A DNA stretch of 64,000 nt from the NCBI RefSeq assembly GCF_014200595.1, contig NZ_JACHCG010000004.1:558001-622000 (forward strand). The letters run 5' to 3'. Position numbers and translations under genes: made by a program. This DNA comes from Pedobacter cryoconitis. Its GTDB lineage: Bacteria > Bacteroidota > Bacteroidia > Sphingobacteriales > Sphingobacteriaceae. The notes under the pieces are model-generated. The model did not search any database. It saw nothing but the letters and a program-made list of their open reading frames with translations, and was not told the DNA's origin. Positions within the stretch are counted from its first letter, which is position 1; every line of letters starts with the position of its first letter. Of this stretch, positions 8,426 to 16,582 are shown piece after piece.

Positions 8426-10240
8426 ATGATGATAAAAACAATATTGGCAATCCTACTCTGCTTTACAGGCTCACTATCATTATTTGCGCAAAGTAATAAT
8501 GATAATGAGATGGCGATGCTGTACTATCAAAATGGAGATTATCAAAAGGCTTCCGTATTGCTGGAAAAGATAGTCTTCAAAACAAAAAACGAGGCCTATT
8601 CAGATCTGTACTTCAATGCACTGCTCAAATCAAAACAATATGAAGTTGCTGATAAAGCGGTTAAAAAGCTGATCAGGCAAAATCCTGAATCATCAAAATA
8701 TCTGACTATACAAGCCCGGGTTTATAAAGAAAAGGGAGAACTGGAGAATGCAAAAAAGACTTTTGATCAGCTCTTGCACTCCCTTCCTGAAGATGAATCC
8801 AAAATAAGGGCATTGGCAAATGATTTATATCAGATGGCCGAATATGATCTGGCAGCGGATGTATTTCTGCAAGCCAGGAAAAACCTGAAAAACAATCAGA
8901 TCTTCACTTTCGAACTCCTGAGTATTTATCGTTTCAAGAAGGACAAGAATAAATTGGGAGAAGAATATTTGAATGCGTTGTCTACCATGCCGCAAATGCT
9001 CCAGCAGGCTGAAACAGTACTGCCTTCTGTTTTTGAAACCAATGCCGATTATCTGACCCTTCAAAATTCATTATTCAAAAGGATACAAAAAGACCCTCAG
9101 AATGAATCCTATTCAAAATTGCTGATCTGGCAATTTTTGCAGCAAAAGGAATATGATATGGCGTTGCGTCAATTAATTGCGCAGGATAAAAGGATTAAAG
9201 ATGACGGAACGATCTTATTTGAGCATGCACAAATATTTGCCTCCAATAAGGCCTATGATACAGCTATAAAAGCTTATACTTATTTAGCTCTTAAAGGCAA
9301 GGAAAACCCGTATTATCTGCCTTCCAAACTGGCTTTGATAGATGCCAGTTATCAAGCACTTTTATTGGGTAAAAATGAGCAAAAAGATATTATAGTGCTT
9401 GCAGGTCAGTATCAGGAAATTCTGGATGAATATGGCAAAAATGCGAAGACACTTTTTGCCCTTAGAAAATGGGCAAATTTACAAGCTTATTATCTGAAAG
9501 ATCTTAAAAAAGCGGAAGAAGCGCTGGAAGAGGCTATAAAATTTCCGGGTATTAGCAGTGCAGATCTGGGTGAAATGAAACTTGAACTTGGAGATATCTA
9601 CAGACTGACACAACAACCATGGGAAGCCATTTTAATGTACGAGCAGGTGGCTAAAGAGTTTGAAAATCAAAACATTGGGACTGAGGCCAAATACAGATCT
9701 GCAAGGTTATCATTTGAGCAGGGAAACTTTAGTTATGCCAAATCTCAGGCAGATGTACTGAAAGCTTCGACGGAACAATTAATAGCAAACGACGCGCTAA
9801 ATCTCAGCCTTTTAATTTCTGATCATCTGGAAACCAAAACAGATACACTGGCACTTCAAATGTATGCTGCTGCTGAATCACTGCAATTCAGAAATCTCAG
9901 CAAAGACGCAATAGCTAAAGTAGACAGCATTAGCCTGTTATATCCCAAAAACAGCCTTACTGATGATATTTTGATGTTTAAATCAAATATTTATATCAAA
10001 AACAGAGATTTTGCTCTTGCTGTCCCTTTGCTTAAAGAATTGATCGGACATCAGCAAAAAGGGAATTGGGCAGATGAGGCCTTATTTATCCTTGCCGGCA
10101 TTTATGAAGACCAGCTGAATGATGCTGAGCAAGCTAAGGCTTTATATCAAAAACTGATTGCAGACTTCCCCGGCAGCATGTTTGTAACCGAGGCGCGTAA
10201 ACATTTCAGAAAACTGAGAGGTGATCCTATGGAATCCTGA
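8426..10240 (+). CDS. TPR-repeat secreted/periplasmic protein
   Basis: 604 aa from the ATG at 8426 (a second ATG follows at 8429). This start places a clean signal peptide, MIKTILAILLCFTGSLSLFAQ, at the N-terminus; the open frame to 8324 adds an unlikely leader. The mature part is helical with repeated tetratricopeptide-like units (for example AMLYYQNGDYQKASVLLEK, SKYLTIQARVYKEKGELENA). The C-terminus resembles the BamD/YbgF tol-pal type TPR (AKALYQKLIADFPGSMFVTEAR). Such proteins act as scaffolds for envelope complexes; the partner is unknown. A TATTTTTG box at 8383-8390 could be its -7 element. It is divergent from the S9-kinase operon. Confidence 0.75.
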   Translation: MMIKTILAILLCFTGSLSLFAQSNNDNEMAMLYYQNGDYQKASVLLEKIVFKTKNEAYSDLYFNALLKSKQYEVADKAVKKLIRQNPESSKYLTIQARVYKEKGELENAKKTFDQLLHSLPEDESKIRALANDLYQMAEYDLAADVFLQARKNLKNNQIFTFELLSIYRFKKDKNKLGEEYLNALSTMPQMLQQAETVLPSVFETNADYLTLQNSLFKRIQKDPQNESYSKLLIWQFLQQKEYDMALRQLIAQDKRIKDDGTILFEHAQIFASNKAYDTAIKAYTYLALKGKENPYYLPSKLALIDASYQALLLGKNEQKDIIVLAGQYQEILDEYGKNAKTLFALRKWANLQAYYLKDLKKAEEALEEAIKFPGISSADLGEMKLELGDIYRLTQQPWEAILMYEQVAKEFENQNIGTEAKYRSARLSFEQGNFSYAKSQADVLKASTEQLIANDALNLSLLISDHLETKTDTLALQMYAAAESLQFRNLSKDAIAKVDSISLLYPKNSLTDDILMFKSNIYIKNRDFALAVPLLKELIGHQQKGNWADEALFILAGIYEDQLNDAEQAKALYQKLIADFPGSMFVTEARKHFRKLRGDPMES

Positions 10241-10282
10241 ATTTATTCCTGCAATTTATAAAGTTACACAAGCTCTTAATGA

Positions 10283-10290
10283 TATCTTTG
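10283..10290 (+). promoter_or_regulatory. -7 element 4 nt before the DUF4286 start
   Basis: TATCTTTG matches TAnnTTTG exactly, and only 4 nt separate it from the ATG at 10295. Transcription would begin at or next to the start codon, giving a leaderless or near-leaderless mRNA for the DUF4286-rfbC pair. No clear -33 element is visible. Confidence 0.45.
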
Positions 10291-10294
10291 TGCT

Positions 10295-10597
10295 ATGTTA
10301 TTATACAATGTAACCCTGATTATTGAAGAAGCTTCTGCTGCGGCATGGCTGCAATGGATGCAAGAAGAACATATTCCTGAAGTAATGGCTACCGGATTAT
10401 TCGTTTCCAACAGATTATTAAAGGTGGTAGATTCACCAAATGAAGGTGTAACTTATTGCGCACAATACGTTGTACAGTCAATCGAAGATTATGATGCTTA
10501 CCAGTTAACGCATGCAAATGCGCTGGCAGCAGAATTAAATAGCCGTTTTAAAGATAAATTTGTTTCTTTCACTACCGTAATGGAATATATAGCCTAA
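10295..10597 (+). CDS. DUF4286 family protein
   Basis: 100 aa, soluble, no signal peptide. The sequence MLLYNVTLIIEEASAAAWLQWM, the HIPEVMATGLF region and the C-terminal KFVSFTTVMEYI are characteristic of DUF4286, a small Bacteroidota family predicted to have a ferredoxin-like/dimeric alpha-beta barrel fold. Its function is unknown. It ends 2 bp before rfbC and is probably co-transcribed with it. Confidence 0.8.
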   Translation: MLLYNVTLIIEEASAAAWLQWMQEEHIPEVMATGLFVSNRLLKVVDSPNEGVTYCAQYVVQSIEDYDAYQLTHANALAAELNSRFKDKFVSFTTVMEYIA

Positions 10598-10599
10598 AT

Positions 10600-11154
10600 A
10601 TGAATATGATACAAACACCTATAGCCGATCTTTTTGTTATCGAACCTAAAGTATGGAAAGATAACCGTGGCTATTTTTACGAAAGTTTTAGTGCGCGCGC
10701 ATTTGCAGAAGCTGGCATCCAGGCCGACTTTGTACAAGACAACCAATCTTTTTCACAAAAGGGTACTTTGCGTGGTTTACATGCTCAGAAAGCTCCTTTT
10801 GCACAAGGAAAACTGGTTAGGGTTATACAAGGTAAAGTGCTTGATGTTGCTGTCGACGTCAGAAAAGAATCTGCCACTTATGGCCAGCATTTCAGTATTG
10901 TCCTTAGTGGTGAAAATCACAAACAGCTATGGGTTCCGCCAGGGTTCCTTCATGGTTTCCTAACGCTTGAAGATAATACTATTTTCACTTATAAAGTGAC
11001 TAATTATTATGACAAAGAGTCTGAATGTGGTGTAATCTGGAATGATGCGGATCTGAATATCAACTGGAGTGAAGAATTAACAAAAGAAGAGCTTTTGCTT
11101 TCTGATAAGGATTTAGTACTTTCTTCTTTTAAAGATTTCGTTAGTCCTTTTTAA
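10600..11154 (+). CDS. rfbC: dTDP-4-dehydrorhamnose 3,5-epimerase
   Basis: 184 aa, the normal length for RmlC. The cupin enzyme epimerises C3 and C5 of dTDP-4-keto-6-deoxyglucose in dTDP-L-rhamnose synthesis. Visible signatures: DNRGYFYESF, the TLRGLHAQ motif with catalytic base H61, KLVRVIQGKVLDVAVDVR, the PPGFLHGF substrate loop, and YKVTNYY with the putative catalytic acid Y131. No other rml/rfb genes are nearby, so the rest of the rhamnose pathway must be encoded elsewhere. A sugar-specific variant of the family cannot be excluded. Confidence 0.9.
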   Translation: MNMIQTPIADLFVIEPKVWKDNRGYFYESFSARAFAEAGIQADFVQDNQSFSQKGTLRGLHAQKAPFAQGKLVRVIQGKVLDVAVDVRKESATYGQHFSIVLSGENHKQLWVPPGFLHGFLTLEDNTIFTYKVTNYYDKESECGVIWNDADLNINWSEELTKEELLLSDKDLVLSSFKDFVSPF

Positions 11155-11183
11155 CAAAGGAGCTGCGTATTCTTTTCCTGAAT

Positions 11184-11231
11184 TTTTATAAAAAAGGTCA
11201 TCCGGATATCCGGATGACCTTTTTTATAAAA
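11184..11231. terminator. 48-bp perfect palindrome acting as bidirectional terminator
   Basis: The whole stretch is its own reverse complement with no spacer (centre GATATC at 11205-11210): T/A tracts outside, then GGTCATCCGGAT in each half. It lies between the convergent rfbC and OmpA-like genes, and each strand gives a GC-containing stem followed by a T-run. Confidence 0.85.
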
Positions 11232-11238
11232 TGATACC

Positions 11239-12081
11239 TTATTTTTTGATCAGGTTGTAAAGCTCATCCAGTTTAGGCGCCAATACAATTTCAATCCTGC
11301 GGTTTTTACTTCTTCCTTCGGGTGTAGTATTCAACTCTAATGGCTGGAATTCACCTTTTCCTGTTGCAGTAAGCCTTACCCCCGGAACTTTTTCAGTTTC
11401 TGTCAGGTAACGTACTACAGAAGTAGAACGCAATACACTCAGGTCCCAGTTATCTTTAATCTGACCCAGGTTAGTTATTTTCTGTGAGTCTGTGTGTCCT
11501 TCTACAGCAATGATAATCTCAGGCTGTTCTTTTAATACTTTAGCCAGCTGAGCCAATGCTTGTTTTCCTTTTTCATCAATAATGATACTTCCTGAAGGAA
11601 ATAATAGTTTATCAGTCAGAGAGACATAAACTTTACCGTTTTTCATTTCTACAGTTAATCCGCTCTTCGAGAATCCAAGCAGTGCTTGTTCTAATTTCTC
11701 TTTTAATTGGTTAGAGGCTTCATCACGTTTACGCAAAACATCTTCTACTTCTTTAAGGCGTTGTTCACGCTTTTTAAGGTCTTCTGACAGCTTATTAATT
11801 GCAAAAGAGCTGTTATCCTTTAATTTGGCATAACTACCGTCAATCGCTTTATATTTCCCCTGAAGCTCATTGAGCTGTCCTCTCAGATTCGCTGTATCCC
11901 GTTGTAATTTAGCAATAGCGCTCTGTAGATTATCAATAGATTCCTGTGCTCCGCTCCAGCCGGTACTTAATGAATCCTGTTTAGCCAGTAAGGCTTTATA
12001 TTTTTTTGGCGACAGGACTACACATGAACTAAATGCACTGGCCAATAAACCGATGCTTAAAAACAAAATAACTCTCTTCAT
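11239..12081 (-). CDS. OmpA-family peptidoglycan-associated lipoprotein
   Basis: 280 aa. The signal MKRVILFLSIGLLASAFSSC gives a lipidated Cys20. Residues ~30-135 form a long heptad-rich coiled coil (DSL..SIDNLQSAIAKLQ..LKKREQRLKEVEDVL). The C-terminal ~150-270 is an OmpA domain with VEGHTDSQ, and the peptidoglycan-binding residues are present in NWDLSVLRSTSVVRYL and NRRIEIVL. It likely tethers the outer membrane to the cell wall. The gene is last in a minus-strand run that begins with the small membrane protein, and it starts 2 bp after the DUF2461 stop. Confidence 0.88.
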   Translation of the reverse strand: MKRVILFLSIGLLASAFSSCVVLSPKKYKALLAKQDSLSTGWSGAQESIDNLQSAIAKLQRDTANLRGQLNELQGKYKAIDGSYAKLKDNSSFAINKLSEDLKKREQRLKEVEDVLRKRDEASNQLKEKLEQALLGFSKSGLTVEMKNGKVYVSLTDKLLFPSGSIIIDEKGKQALAQLAKVLKEQPEIIIAVEGHTDSQKITNLGQIKDNWDLSVLRSTSVVRYLTETEKVPGVRLTATGKGEFQPLELNTTPEGRSKNRRIEIVLAPKLDELYNLIKK

Positions 12082-12083
12082 AA

Positions 12084-12746
12084 TTATGGTGCTATAGCTC
12101 CTCTCAGGAAGCGGACAAATGGGTATATTCCTGTAAAAGCCTTTTTTAAATGGTTAACTAATGTAGGTTTTAACAATTCCTGATCAGTAAGTGGTAAAAC
12201 GGCAATAAAGCTTTTGAGTTTTAACAATCCGATATGAGGATGCTCCGGATCATAACCTTTAGGAGCTTTTTTCAGGGTATCTTCTGTACTCAGCTTAAAC
12301 TGGTCAGTAAAACCTTTAGCTTCTATAATTTCAAGAAACTCTGAGGTATTGTAATCTATTTCTTCTCTTATTTTTTTAAGCAGCGATGCTTCCGGCATCC
12401 AGTAACCGCCGGCAAAAAATGATTTCCCCGGCTGAAGGTGCAGATAAAACTCCGGCCCGTTTCCATTCGAGTTTTTCACGGAGAAAGAAATTCCAAAGTT
12501 GTTCTTATAGGGATCTTTATTTTTACTGAACCGCACATCTCTGTAAATGCGCATTACACATTTCTTAGCTTGTGTTTCGAGTGGGAACTGCGGGTCAACA
12601 GTTGCAAGAACAGGAATAAGCTCCTCAACAAGGTGAATCACATCAGCCTTTGCTGTTTCATACCATTCCTTGTTCAGGGCAAACCATTCCCTGTTATTGT
12701 TTGCTGCTACTGCGCTTAAGAAAGCTAGTGTTTCTGGTTTAATCAT
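12084..12746 (-). CDS. DUF2461 (TIGR02453) family protein
   Basis: 220 aa cytosolic protein. Recognised by the N-terminal FLSAVAANNNREWFALNK, the central CVMRIYRDVRFSKNKDPYKNNFG, and FYLHLQPGKSFFAGGYWMP. The family is widespread in bacteria and fungi with no proven biochemical role. Its start codon overlaps the DUF983 stop (ATGA, 12743-12746), so translation is probably coupled. Confidence 0.85.
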   Translation of the reverse strand: MIKPETLAFLSAVAANNNREWFALNKEWYETAKADVIHLVEELIPVLATVDPQFPLETQAKKCVMRIYRDVRFSKNKDPYKNNFGISFSVKNSNGNGPEFYLHLQPGKSFFAGGYWMPEASLLKKIREEIDYNTSEFLEIIEAKGFTDQFKLSTEDTLKKAPKGYDPEHPHIGLLKLKSFIAVLPLTDQELLKPTLVNHLKKAFTGIYPFVRFLRGAIAP

Positions 12747-13141
12747 GGTTTGTCGTAATAGGCGTTATAACTAATTTTAGGAGAGAGCCAATGTAATAAA
12801 ATCACGCGTGAATAACGATAGTTAAAGGGTGCGAGAACTAAGCATCCACTAAAGATCACACCTACATACATCCATAGGGAATCAAATTCCAGATTACCAC
12901 CAGAAAAAATATAGGTTGCAATACCCACGGCAATCATCTCCATTACATTCATTGCATAGCTTACATACATAGAGGCATAAAAGTAGCCCGGTTCTATCTC
13001 GTAGCGCTGTCCGCAATGAGTGCAAATATCATTTGTACGTTGTACATCGAAACCATATAAAGTACCAGTAAATATATCCCCCCTGCGGCAATGCGGACAT
13101 TTACCATGTACTAATGCATATAGTTTTGTTGTTTTCTCCAT
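12743..13141 (-). CDS. DUF983 membrane protein with two CxxC motifs
   Basis: 132 aa. CPHC and CTHC about 20 residues apart form a likely zinc ribbon, followed by two membrane helices (about 57-77 and 85-105). DUF983 proteins are frequently encoded with cytochrome oxidase genes in alphaproteobacteria and Bacteroidota, and this one lies at the downstream end of the oxidase region. An oxidase-assembly role is inferred from that context only. The stop overlaps the DUF2461 start. Confidence 0.8.
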   Translation of the reverse strand: MEKTTKLYALVHGKCPHCRRGDIFTGTLYGFDVQRTNDICTHCGQRYEIEPGYFYASMYVSYAMNVMEMIAVGIATYIFSGGNLEFDSLWMYVGVIFSGCLVLAPFNYRYSRVILLHWLSPKISYNAYYDKP

Positions 13142-13156
13142 CTAAACTGAAGGAGA

Positions 13157-13408
13157 TCAGGAACGCAGGGAAGCTTGTGAACGACGGTATCTTTTATACC
13201 ATAAAAAGCCAATAGCAGCAATCATCAGGTAAGGAATGGCCATCAGGTACAAAACACCCGTATTCAAGCCTACAGCTTGTGTATTCCCATTTTGAGTTCC
13301 CTGCTCTGCACTGATTGTACACATTGCACATTGTGCAGCAGCTTTCTGAAGACCAGCTCCTGCTGTTACAGCAACCAAAAGAATAAAGAAAATAATAGCT
13401 TTTTTCAT
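13157..13408 (-). CDS. small CAMC-containing membrane protein
   Basis: 83 aa. It has a cleavable or anchoring N-terminal helix (about 3-22), then QCAMCTIS with a CxxC pair just outside the membrane, then a second helix (about 52-70) and a basic tail. The topology puts the CAMC pair on the periplasmic side. The gene lies in the oxidase-linked run, 15 bp before DUF983. I do not know a characterised homologue; a thiol or copper-handling role would fit but is speculation. An open frame overlapping it in another frame (13194-13421) is a shadow. Confidence 0.65.
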   Translation of the reverse strand: MKKAIIFFILLVAVTAGAGLQKAAAQCAMCTISAEQGTQNGNTQAVGLNTGVLYLMAIPYLMIAAIGFLWYKRYRRSQASLRS

Positions 13409-13423
13409 TGGATTTTATCATTT

Positions 13424-13450
13424 ATGAAGCTTACAAACCGCAAGCTTCAT
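13424..13450. repeat. 9-bp inverted repeat in the leader of the small membrane protein gene
   Basis: ATGAAGCTT (13424-13432) and AAGCTTCAT (13442-13450) are perfect reverse complements around a 9-nt loop. The repeat lies between the DUF420 stop (13542) and the next start codon (13408). There is no T-run on the minus strand, so it may be a leader hairpin rather than a terminator. Confidence 0.45.
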
Positions 13451-13541
13451 CAGGTTAATTATTAACTACAGCAAATATAAGATTAAACGCACAATTAAGC
13501 CTGACATTACATAAGTCTAATGTAAAAATGCCAGGCATTGT

Positions 13542-14114
13542 TTAAAAATTATAATAAGGTGAAATCATCAGGTAAACAATTACCCCGGTAACCGCTACAT
13601 ATAACCATACCGGGTAAGCCCATCTAACAATCTTACGGTGTCTTTCAATCTGCATGCTAAAGCCTCTCAGGAAACTGATCAGAATCAATGGCAACACCAC
13701 AACGGCCAGCATAATATGTGTAATCAGAATAAAGAAATAAATCATTCTCGTTCCGCTTACGGCTGCCAGTTCAGCAACTGAAAGGATACCGTTATGGTCA
13801 ATGTCCCCATATTTTGTATCCTTTTCATAAAGGTGAAACAGGATATAGAAGACAAGAAAAATAGCGGACAGGATAAACGTAATAACATTCGTTACTTTAT
13901 GTGCCTGTATATTTTTCTTCTTGATAAAGATTAAAGAAAGGATTAGCAGTACCGAACAGGCTGCATTAATACCTCCAATTAAGTGTGGCAGTAAATAGAT
14001 GAACGATGGTTTTGTTGTCGGTGGGGGTACAATCTTTAAAGCAATAACTACTGCAAGTACTACAGCAGAAACAATCCAGATCAGACGTAAAAAGAATTTA
14101 TCATTAATATTCAT
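13542..14114 (-). CDS. DUF420 membrane protein with an EF-hand-like loop
   Basis: 190 aa, five predicted membrane helices (about 8-28, 40-62, 76-96, 122-145, 160-180). Sequence and position identify DUF420, a family linked to haem-copper oxidase assembly. His residues in HLIGGIN, LFHLYEK and ILITHIML are candidate ligands. Residues 104-115 between helices 3 and 4, DIDHNGILSVAE, fit the EF-hand calcium loop (D1, D3, N5, G6, E12). The gene follows the SCO-like gene by 43 bp on the same strand. Confidence 0.82.
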   Translation of the reverse strand: MNINDKFFLRLIWIVSAVVLAVVIALKIVPPPTTKPSFIYLLPHLIGGINAACSVLLILSLIFIKKKNIQAHKVTNVITFILSAIFLVFYILFHLYEKDTKYGDIDHNGILSVAELAAVSGTRMIYFFILITHIMLAVVVLPLILISFLRGFSMQIERHRKIVRWAYPVWLYVAVTGVIVYLMISPYYNF

Positions 14115-14157
14115 GGTGTGTATCTTTATTAAGCATCAGGTAGCATGCAGGGCAGGC

Positions 14158-14865
14158 TTACCTTCCGTCTCTTACATTTCTAAGCTCTTCGGCAACGAGA
14201 ACTTTTATTTCATCATTAAGCTTGGAGAGCGCTTCCTGATTAGTCGCATCATAATAACCTCTGATGCGGTGCTGGGGATCCAGAAGGACGAATAAATTGC
14301 TATAAGTGAATTTACGTTCCCCCTTTTCAAAATGCTGCTGGGCATCAATATAAAGCCCTTTATTGATCCAGTTATAAACCGCTGTACTATCTCCGGTCAG
14401 TAAGTCCCATTTACCTGCCTTTGCTTTTAATTTATCAGCATAGGGAAGCAGTTTAGCAGGAACATCTGTTACCGGGTCTATACTTAATCCTATAAAATGA
14501 ATTAACGGGTTTTTGATATAGGTGTTCATATACACGTTCATTGCTTTGTTGGCAAATTCTACGGCATAATTATTTCCCGATGTGTAAATCAGGTTCAGCA
14601 CAATAATCTTTCCTTCGTAATTTTTCCAGCTCACTGTATCTGCCTGCTGATTGATAAACCGGAAGTCAGGCAGCTGATGATAAATAGTATCAGGAATCTG
14701 TTTTCCTCTTTTGGAATGGAAAGTAGCGGCTACTTTTTTGGGGCCGAAAAAGGGTAACGGTTTATATCTGTTCTTTCCTTGTTCAACCAGTTCATAATAT
14801 AAAAATCCCGGTACCGCTAAAATCGATACCAGGATTATTATTTTTTTTATTGAAGAAAACTTCAT
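14158..14865 (-). CDS. SCO1/SenC-like protein lacking the copper ligands
   Basis: 235 aa with an N-terminal anchor helix (about 8-25) and a thioredoxin-like fold. Alignment by eye: PDFRFINQQADTVSWKNYEGK, then IVLNLIYTSGNNYAVEF where SCO proteins have FTxCPxxCP, and later FTYSNLFVLLDPQHRIRGYYD where SCO has DHS. The two Cys positions are Gly97 and Ala101 and the ligand His is Tyr188; the whole protein contains no cysteine. It therefore cannot bind copper in the usual way. It lies 3 bp after subunit IV in the oxidase cluster, so a structural role in oxidase assembly is plausible. Confidence 0.8.
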   Translation of the reverse strand: MKFSSIKKIIILVSILAVPGFLYYELVEQGKNRYKPLPFFGPKKVAATFHSKRGKQIPDTIYHQLPDFRFINQQADTVSWKNYEGKIIVLNLIYTSGNNYAVEFANKAMNVYMNTYIKNPLIHFIGLSIDPVTDVPAKLLPYADKLKAKAGKWDLLTGDSTAVYNWINKGLYIDAQQHFEKGERKFTYSNLFVLLDPQHRIRGYYDATNQEALSKLNDEIKVLVAEELRNVRDGR

Positions 14866-14868
14866 GAA

Positions 14869-15222
14869 TTAAACAGTCATATGTATATGCAAATAACCAC
14901 CTTCAATGAGCATCAAAGTTATAAAGTACGCAATAAATATAAATGCGAGCCCCAGAGATAACTGCAACCCGGTTTTCTCAAACTTAAGGTGCATAAAGTA
15001 GGCAACAATATAATATGCTTTTAAAAGGGTCAATAAGATATAAGCGATATTACCAGCAGTATGAGGAATCAGGTTCTTTGGTAAGATCACCAAAGCAATG
15101 ATAAATTCAACTACAGTAATCCCTAATAAGATAAAGAATACCTGCCAGATTTTAGATTTGCTTAGGCCGGCATGCTCATCGTGTGCATGCTCTTCTGTAT
15201 TTTGTAAGTTATGTTCAGACAT
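14869..15222 (-). CDS. cytochrome c oxidase subunit IV family protein
   Basis: 117 aa with a His-rich, charged N-terminus (NTEEHAHDEHAG) and three membrane helices (about 25-47, 53-75, 85-107), typical of prokaryotic COX subunit IV (CtaF/CoxD). It is a small accessory subunit that stabilises the oxidase core. It starts 18 bp after subunit III. Confidence 0.88.
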   Translation of the reverse strand: MSEHNLQNTEEHAHDEHAGLSKSKIWQVFFILLGITVVEFIIALVILPKNLIPHTAGNIAYILLTLLKAYYIVAYFMHLKFEKTGLQLSLGLAFIFIAYFITLMLIEGGYLHIHMTV

Positions 15223-15240
15223 AATATTTTTTTTGAGGAA

Positions 15241-15948
15241 TTAAACTAAATAGAAGAAGGTAAATACGAATACCCAAACCAGGTCAACAAAGTGCCAGTA
15301 TAAACCTACTTTTTCAACCATCAGGTAATGACCACGTTTCTCGAAAGTACCGTTAATAGTCATACATAAGATGATGATATTCAATAATACACCTGTAAAT
15401 ACGTGAAATCCGTGGAAACCTGTAATGGTGAAGAACAAGTTAGCAAATTGTTGTGCCGCAACGTTAGACACAGGCCCAACAAAGAATTCCTGTAATTTTT
15501 CTGGTTTTGGAATAGATGCCCACCAGAAACCTTCATGGTGAAGGTGAGTCCATTCTAATGCCTGGCAACCCAGGAACATGAAACCACCGATAATAGTTGC
15601 TACCATCCACCAGATCACTTCTTTCTTAGCACGTCTGTGACCAGCTTCAACAGCTAATACCATCGTTACCGAACTCATGATCAGGATAAAAGTCATGATA
15701 CCTACGAACACTAATGGTGCTCCGGAATCCATTACACCTGGAATAGACTGGAATACCAAATCCGGATCAGGCCATGTAAATTTAGTGAAACGTTGCGCTC
15801 CGTAGTATACCAATAATGAAGAGAATGTAAATGCATCTGATAGCAAGAAAAACCACATCATTATTTTCCCGTATTCTACCGACCACGGTGAACGGCCGCC
15901 ACTCCATGGAGTAGTTTTTACCTGATCTAATTGTGATAATGAATTCAT
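15241..15948 (-). CDS. ctaE: cytochrome c oxidase subunit III (copy with long N-terminus)
   Basis: 235 aa with five to six helices. Signatures include WSVEYGKIMMWFFLLSDAFTF, an EAGHRRAKKE loop, FHGFHVFTG and GLYWHFVDLVWVFVF, the conserved subunit III C-terminus. Subunit III is membrane-embedded and supports proton uptake and stability of subunit I. It follows a second subunit-III-type gene by 30 bp; such pairs are normal in Bacteroidota caa3 loci. Confidence 0.92.
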   Translation of the reverse strand: MNSLSQLDQVKTTPWSGGRSPWSVEYGKIMMWFFLLSDAFTFSSLLVYYGAQRFTKFTWPDPDLVFQSIPGVMDSGAPLVFVGIMTFILIMSSVTMVLAVEAGHRRAKKEVIWWMVATIIGGFMFLGCQALEWTHLHHEGFWWASIPKPEKLQEFFVGPVSNVAAQQFANLFFTITGFHGFHVFTGVLLNIIILCMTINGTFEKRGHYLMVEKVGLYWHFVDLVWVFVFTFFYLV

Positions 15949-15978
15949 TTTAAAAATTGTAATAGTTTGTTAAAAAGT

Positions 15979-16572
15979 CTAACTGTTCAAAAGTAAAAAA
16001 ACATAAAGATATATCCATAATATATCTATAAAATGCCAAAATATAGAGGCTATTTCTATGCGATATACCGCATTTTCTTTAGGAATTTTGCCATATGCAC
16101 CCCAAAGGCTATTCAGGATGAAACAAAGTCCTGCAAAAATGTGCAGTAAGTGCATGCCGGAAACAATATAAATCGTAGAAATTGCTGCGTTATTGTTAAC
16201 CAGTGTTGCACCACTTTGGTATAGTGCCGACCAGGCATCTACTTGAAGATAGCCAAAAGCAATCCCCAATGCTAAGGTTGACCATAGAAATATTTTTTGT
16301 GTCTGTATATTCTGCTGACGGACTGCCTTTGCTGCGAAGAATAAACAGATGCTGCTCAATACAAGCACCGCTGTGCTGTACATAAAGACATCCGGAAGAA
16401 CTAATCCATGTCCTTTACCCTTAGATGCTGCAAATACAATATAATAACTTGTAAATCCTCCAAACATAATAGTCGAAGAGACCACAAATAGCCAAAGAAC
16501 GAATTTCTTAGCTTTAAAAGAGGTAGCTAATCTATCCTGCGCTACGTCTTCCGGTTTCAATGTGTGTACCAT
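15979..16572 (-). CDS. cytochrome c oxidase subunit III (short copy)
   Basis: 197 aa, about five membrane helices starting near residue 25. SGMHLLHIFAGLCF and IASIFWHFIDILWIYLYVFLLL match the subunit III family. It is more divergent than the downstream ctaE copy and has a shorter N-terminus. It sits 10 bp after ctaB. Probably a second structural subunit of the same oxidase. Confidence 0.88.
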   Translation of the reverse strand: MVHTLKPEDVAQDRLATSFKAKKFVLWLFVVSSTIMFGGFTSYYIVFAASKGKGHGLVLPDVFMYSTAVLVLSSICLFFAAKAVRQQNIQTQKIFLWSTLALGIAFGYLQVDAWSALYQSGATLVNNNAAISTIYIVSGMHLLHIFAGLCFILNSLWGAYGKIPKENAVYRIEIASIFWHFIDILWIYLYVFLLLNS

Positions 16573-16582
16573 ATATAAAAAA

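Noticed and set aside
10634..10963. 109-residue frame in another phase of rfbC
   Set aside because: Overlaps conserved RmlC motifs; a shadow frame.
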